Source: Pseudomonadota bacterium (GTDB taxonomy: Bacteria; Pseudomonadota; Alphaproteobacteria; Azospirillales; Azospirillaceae). From it: a stretch of 8,063 nt of DNA. Position numbers and translations under genes: made by a program. Under the pieces are notes generated by a model that was given only the letters and a program-made list of their open reading frames with translations, made no database searches and was not told the DNA's origin. Below, one piece after another: positions 6,809 through 8,063 of this stretch. Numbering within the stretch: the first letter of the stretch is position 1; each line of letters opens with the position of its first letter. The stretch spans positions 1 through 8,063 of the forward strand of contig JAEZID010000063.1 in the NCBI GenBank assembly GCA_023416195.1. Reading direction: 5' to 3'.

Positions 6809-6846
6809 AAGGGCGCCGTTTCCCCAACCCGGCGCCCTTCTTTTTT
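6809..6846 (+). terminator. Intrinsic terminator between quinoprotein and cupredoxin genes
   Basis: A perfect 10-bp GC-rich stem, AAGGGCGCCG (6809-6818) with CGGCGCCCTT (6830-6839), has an 11-nt loop and is followed by C and six T. It starts 20 bp after the quinoprotein stop codon. The T-run runs directly into the GGAG ribosome binding site of the next gene, so no separate promoter fits after it. Expression of the cupredoxin then depends on read-through or on a promoter inside the quinoprotein gene. Confidence 0.85.
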
Positions 6847-6858
6847 GGAGATTTCTCC
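6847..6858 (+). promoter_or_regulatory. Ribosome binding site of the cupredoxin gene inside a small hairpin
   Basis: GGAG at 6847-6850 is 8 nt from the ATG at 6859 and fixes this start over the ATG at 6874. The bases between are complementary to it: GGAG-ATTT-CTCC can fold into a 4-bp hairpin (5 bp with a 2-nt loop). It could partly hide the site. The stem is short and may be incidental. Confidence 0.5.
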
Positions 6859-7428
6859 ATGTCTCGATGGCCCATGGCCCGATGGAGCGCGGGCGCGCTG
6901 GCCTTTGCCGTCACCGTGACGGCGGTTCTGTCCGGCGTGATCGCCGACGAGAAGCTGCTGCCCGCCTGGATGACCGTGAACGCCGACCGCAAGCAGGTGC
7001 GCATGGACGTGGTCGCCGGCTGGAACCCCAACAACGGAGCGCTGAACTTCAACGGCTACTACAAGGGCAACATGACCGTGGTGATGCCGGTCGGCTGGAC
7101 CGTCGCCATGAAGTTCACCAACAACGACGGCATGCTGCCGCACAGCCTGCTGGTGACCAAGGCCTACGACCCGAAGGAGATGCCCGACGTGGCCGGCGTG
7201 CAGCAGGTCGCCATCCCCCGCGCCTACACGGTCAATCCGGAACAGGGCCTGCCGCCCAACGGCAGCGACACCGTGGACTTCAAGACCAGCACGCCCGGCG
7301 AGTTCTATTTCCTCTGCGGCGTCGCCGCCCACGCCACCGGCGGCATGTGGACCAAGTTCCGCGTCGACGAGCAGGCCACCGAGCCGTACATGATCATCGC
7401 CAGCGGCGCCGAGGAAGGGCGCAAATAG
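6859..7428 (+). CDS. Sulfocyanin-like type 1 copper protein (cupredoxin), likely electron carrier
   Basis: A 189-residue blue copper protein, probably anchored by or exported through its N-terminal hydrophobic segment (about 8-28, no lipobox). The cupredoxin domain spans about 45-170. It contains an NFNGYYKGNM segment near 63-72 that resembles sulfocyanins. A complete type 1 copper site is present: His95 in MLPHSLL, then Cys153, His158 and Met163 in a C-x4-H-x4-M arrangement (FLCGVAAHATGGMW). Such proteins shuttle single electrons at the outer face of the membrane. It lies 69 bp behind the quinoprotein on the same strand, across an intrinsic terminator. That placement suggests it receives electrons from the PQQ enzyme, which lacks its own haem. 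Sulfocyanins were first described from archaeal respiratory chains, and bacterial relatives exist. The partner assignment is inference; the copper-site call is direct. Confidence 0.85.
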   Translation: MSRWPMARWSAGALAFAVTVTAVLSGVIADEKLLPAWMTVNADRKQVRMDVVAGWNPNNGALNFNGYYKGNMTVVMPVGWTVAMKFTNNDGMLPHSLLVTKAYDPKEMPDVAGVQQVAIPRAYTVNPEQGLPPNGSDTVDFKTSTPGEFYFLCGVAAHATGGMWTKFRVDEQATEPYMIIASGAEEGRK

Positions 7429-7446
7429 CGTCCGTCATCGCCCCCC

Positions 7447-8063
7447 TCACTGCCCCAACAACGTCGCGCCGCGCCAATGGCCCGGGCGCATCGCTCCGCC
7501 GCCGTCCACCGCGGCGCCCGGCCCGTCCTGGATGCCGCCCCGGAACTGGCCGACGTGCCGGGCGCCGCTGCGCAGGATCAATTCGCCGTTACCGCTCGGC
7601 AGGCGGTCCACGACTGTGCCCTGGTAGCGGTCGCCGTTGGTGAAGGCCATCTCGCCATAGCCCTCGACGCGGCCCTGGCGGACCTCGCCCGCGTAGACGT
7701 CGCCGTTGGTGAAGCGGTAGACGCCCGGCCCGTTCGGCGTGCTGGCGCCGAAGGTGCCCTCGTAGCGGTCGCCGGTGGCGAAGGTCATCACGCCGTAGCC
7801 GGCCATCACGTCGCCCTTCCACTCGCCCTCGTAGACCTGCCCGTTGGCGAAGCGGAAGACGCCGAAGCCCTGCTTGCTGAGCGACGGCTGCAAGGGGTTC
7901 TCGAAACCGCGCGCCCACGCGCCCTCATAAACGTCGCCGTTCGGAAAGCGGTGAACGCTGTGGCCGGCGGACTGGCCGCCGCGGGCCAGATCGGCGGCCT
8001 GCCGGGCGGAAGCCTGGGCCTGGCGCGCCCGGTCCCCGGCCGTGCGGGCGAGACCGGCGGCGC
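7447..8063 (-). CDS. MORN-repeat protein, N-terminus beyond the window
   Basis: The reading frame is open from 7447 to the right edge, so the protein is 5'-truncated here; 205 codons are visible. A TTG at 7893 could be mistaken for a start, but clear MORN sequence continues upstream of it, so it is internal. The first visible residues are an Ala/Arg/Gln-rich, probably helical segment. About six MORN-type units follow, recognisable by G-D/Q-x-Y-x-G cores: NGDVYEGAW, NGQVYEGEW, TGDRYEGTF, NGDVYAGEV, NGDRYQGTV and a degenerate SGARHVGQF. MORN repeats form elongated beta-hairpin arrays used in protein or membrane association. Bacterial copies are often misannotated as phosphatidylinositol kinases; no kinase domain is visible. 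It is convergent with the cupredoxin gene with only 18 bp between stop codons and no evident terminator. Its function is unknown. Confidence 0.85.
   Translation of the reverse strand, partial: AAGLARTAGDRARQAQASARQAADLARGGQSAGHSVHRFPNGDVYEGAWARGFENPLQPSLSKQGFGVFRFANGQVYEGEWKGDVMAGYGVMTFATGDRYEGTFGASTPNGPGVYRFTNGDVYAGEVRQGRVEGYGEMAFTNGDRYQGTVVDRLPSGNGELILRSGARHVGQFRGGIQDGPGAAVDGGGAMRPGHWRGATLLGQ

Noticed and set aside
4843..7332. Long minus-strand open frame (829 codons) opposite the quinoprotein gene
   Set aside because: It is rich in His, Gly, Val, Arg and Asp as expected for a GC-skewed shadow frame, has no recognisable domain, and overlaps well-supported genes on the other strand.
6060..7643. 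Plus-strand open frame of 527 codons overlapping the quinoprotein, cupredoxin and MORN genes
   Set aside because: Arg-rich low-complexity translation with no motif; it crosses an intrinsic terminator and three real genes in other frames.

Overview
The window is GC-rich DNA (roughly two thirds G+C by eye) with alphaproteobacterial character. Gene content and style fit Azospirillum or a close Rhodospirillales relative: a Urt urea ABC transporter, a periplasmic quinoprotein, a MORN-repeat protein, many small secreted proteins, and CCCTCCCCCGC-type intergenic palindromes. The genus is inferred from style; there is no rRNA or other marker here.

Left third (1-3300, minus strand): the start of a urea uptake operon, urtA (substrate-binding protein), urtB (permease with a periplasmic N-terminal domain) and the first codons of what should be urtC at the window edge. 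The region upstream of urtA carries a good sigma-54 -24/-12 element (GG-N10-GC) and, about 140 bp further upstream, an NtrC-like dyad. This is the expected layout for nitrogen-limitation control. A compound inverted repeat lies between urtA and urtB and could set their expression ratio and mask the urtB ribosome binding site.

Middle (3300-4400): two small minus-strand genes for exported proteins of unknown function. One has a Gly/Met-rich tail; the other is a 96-residue two-cysteine protein. A 206-bp divergent region follows, with a sigma-70-like promoter facing right whose -35 hexamer lies inside a perfect 7-3-7 inverted repeat, a likely operator.

Right half (4392-7428, plus strand): a periplasmic oxidation module. 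Its genes are an unknown exported two-cysteine protein, a 567-residue PQQ-dependent alcohol dehydrogenase-type quinoprotein without a haem domain, and, behind an intrinsic terminator, a sulfocyanin-like type 1 copper protein. The simplest model is that the quinoprotein oxidises a periplasmic alcohol-like substrate and passes electrons to the cupredoxin instead of the usual cytochrome c. The quinoprotein has a D-L-D active-site motif, which raises the question of which metal it uses. This cluster is the most novel-looking part of the window.

Right edge (7447-8063, minus strand): a 5'-truncated MORN-repeat gene, convergent with the cupredoxin gene. No RNA genes, CRISPR array, transposase or phage genes were seen, and no gene-free stretch exceeds 300 bp.
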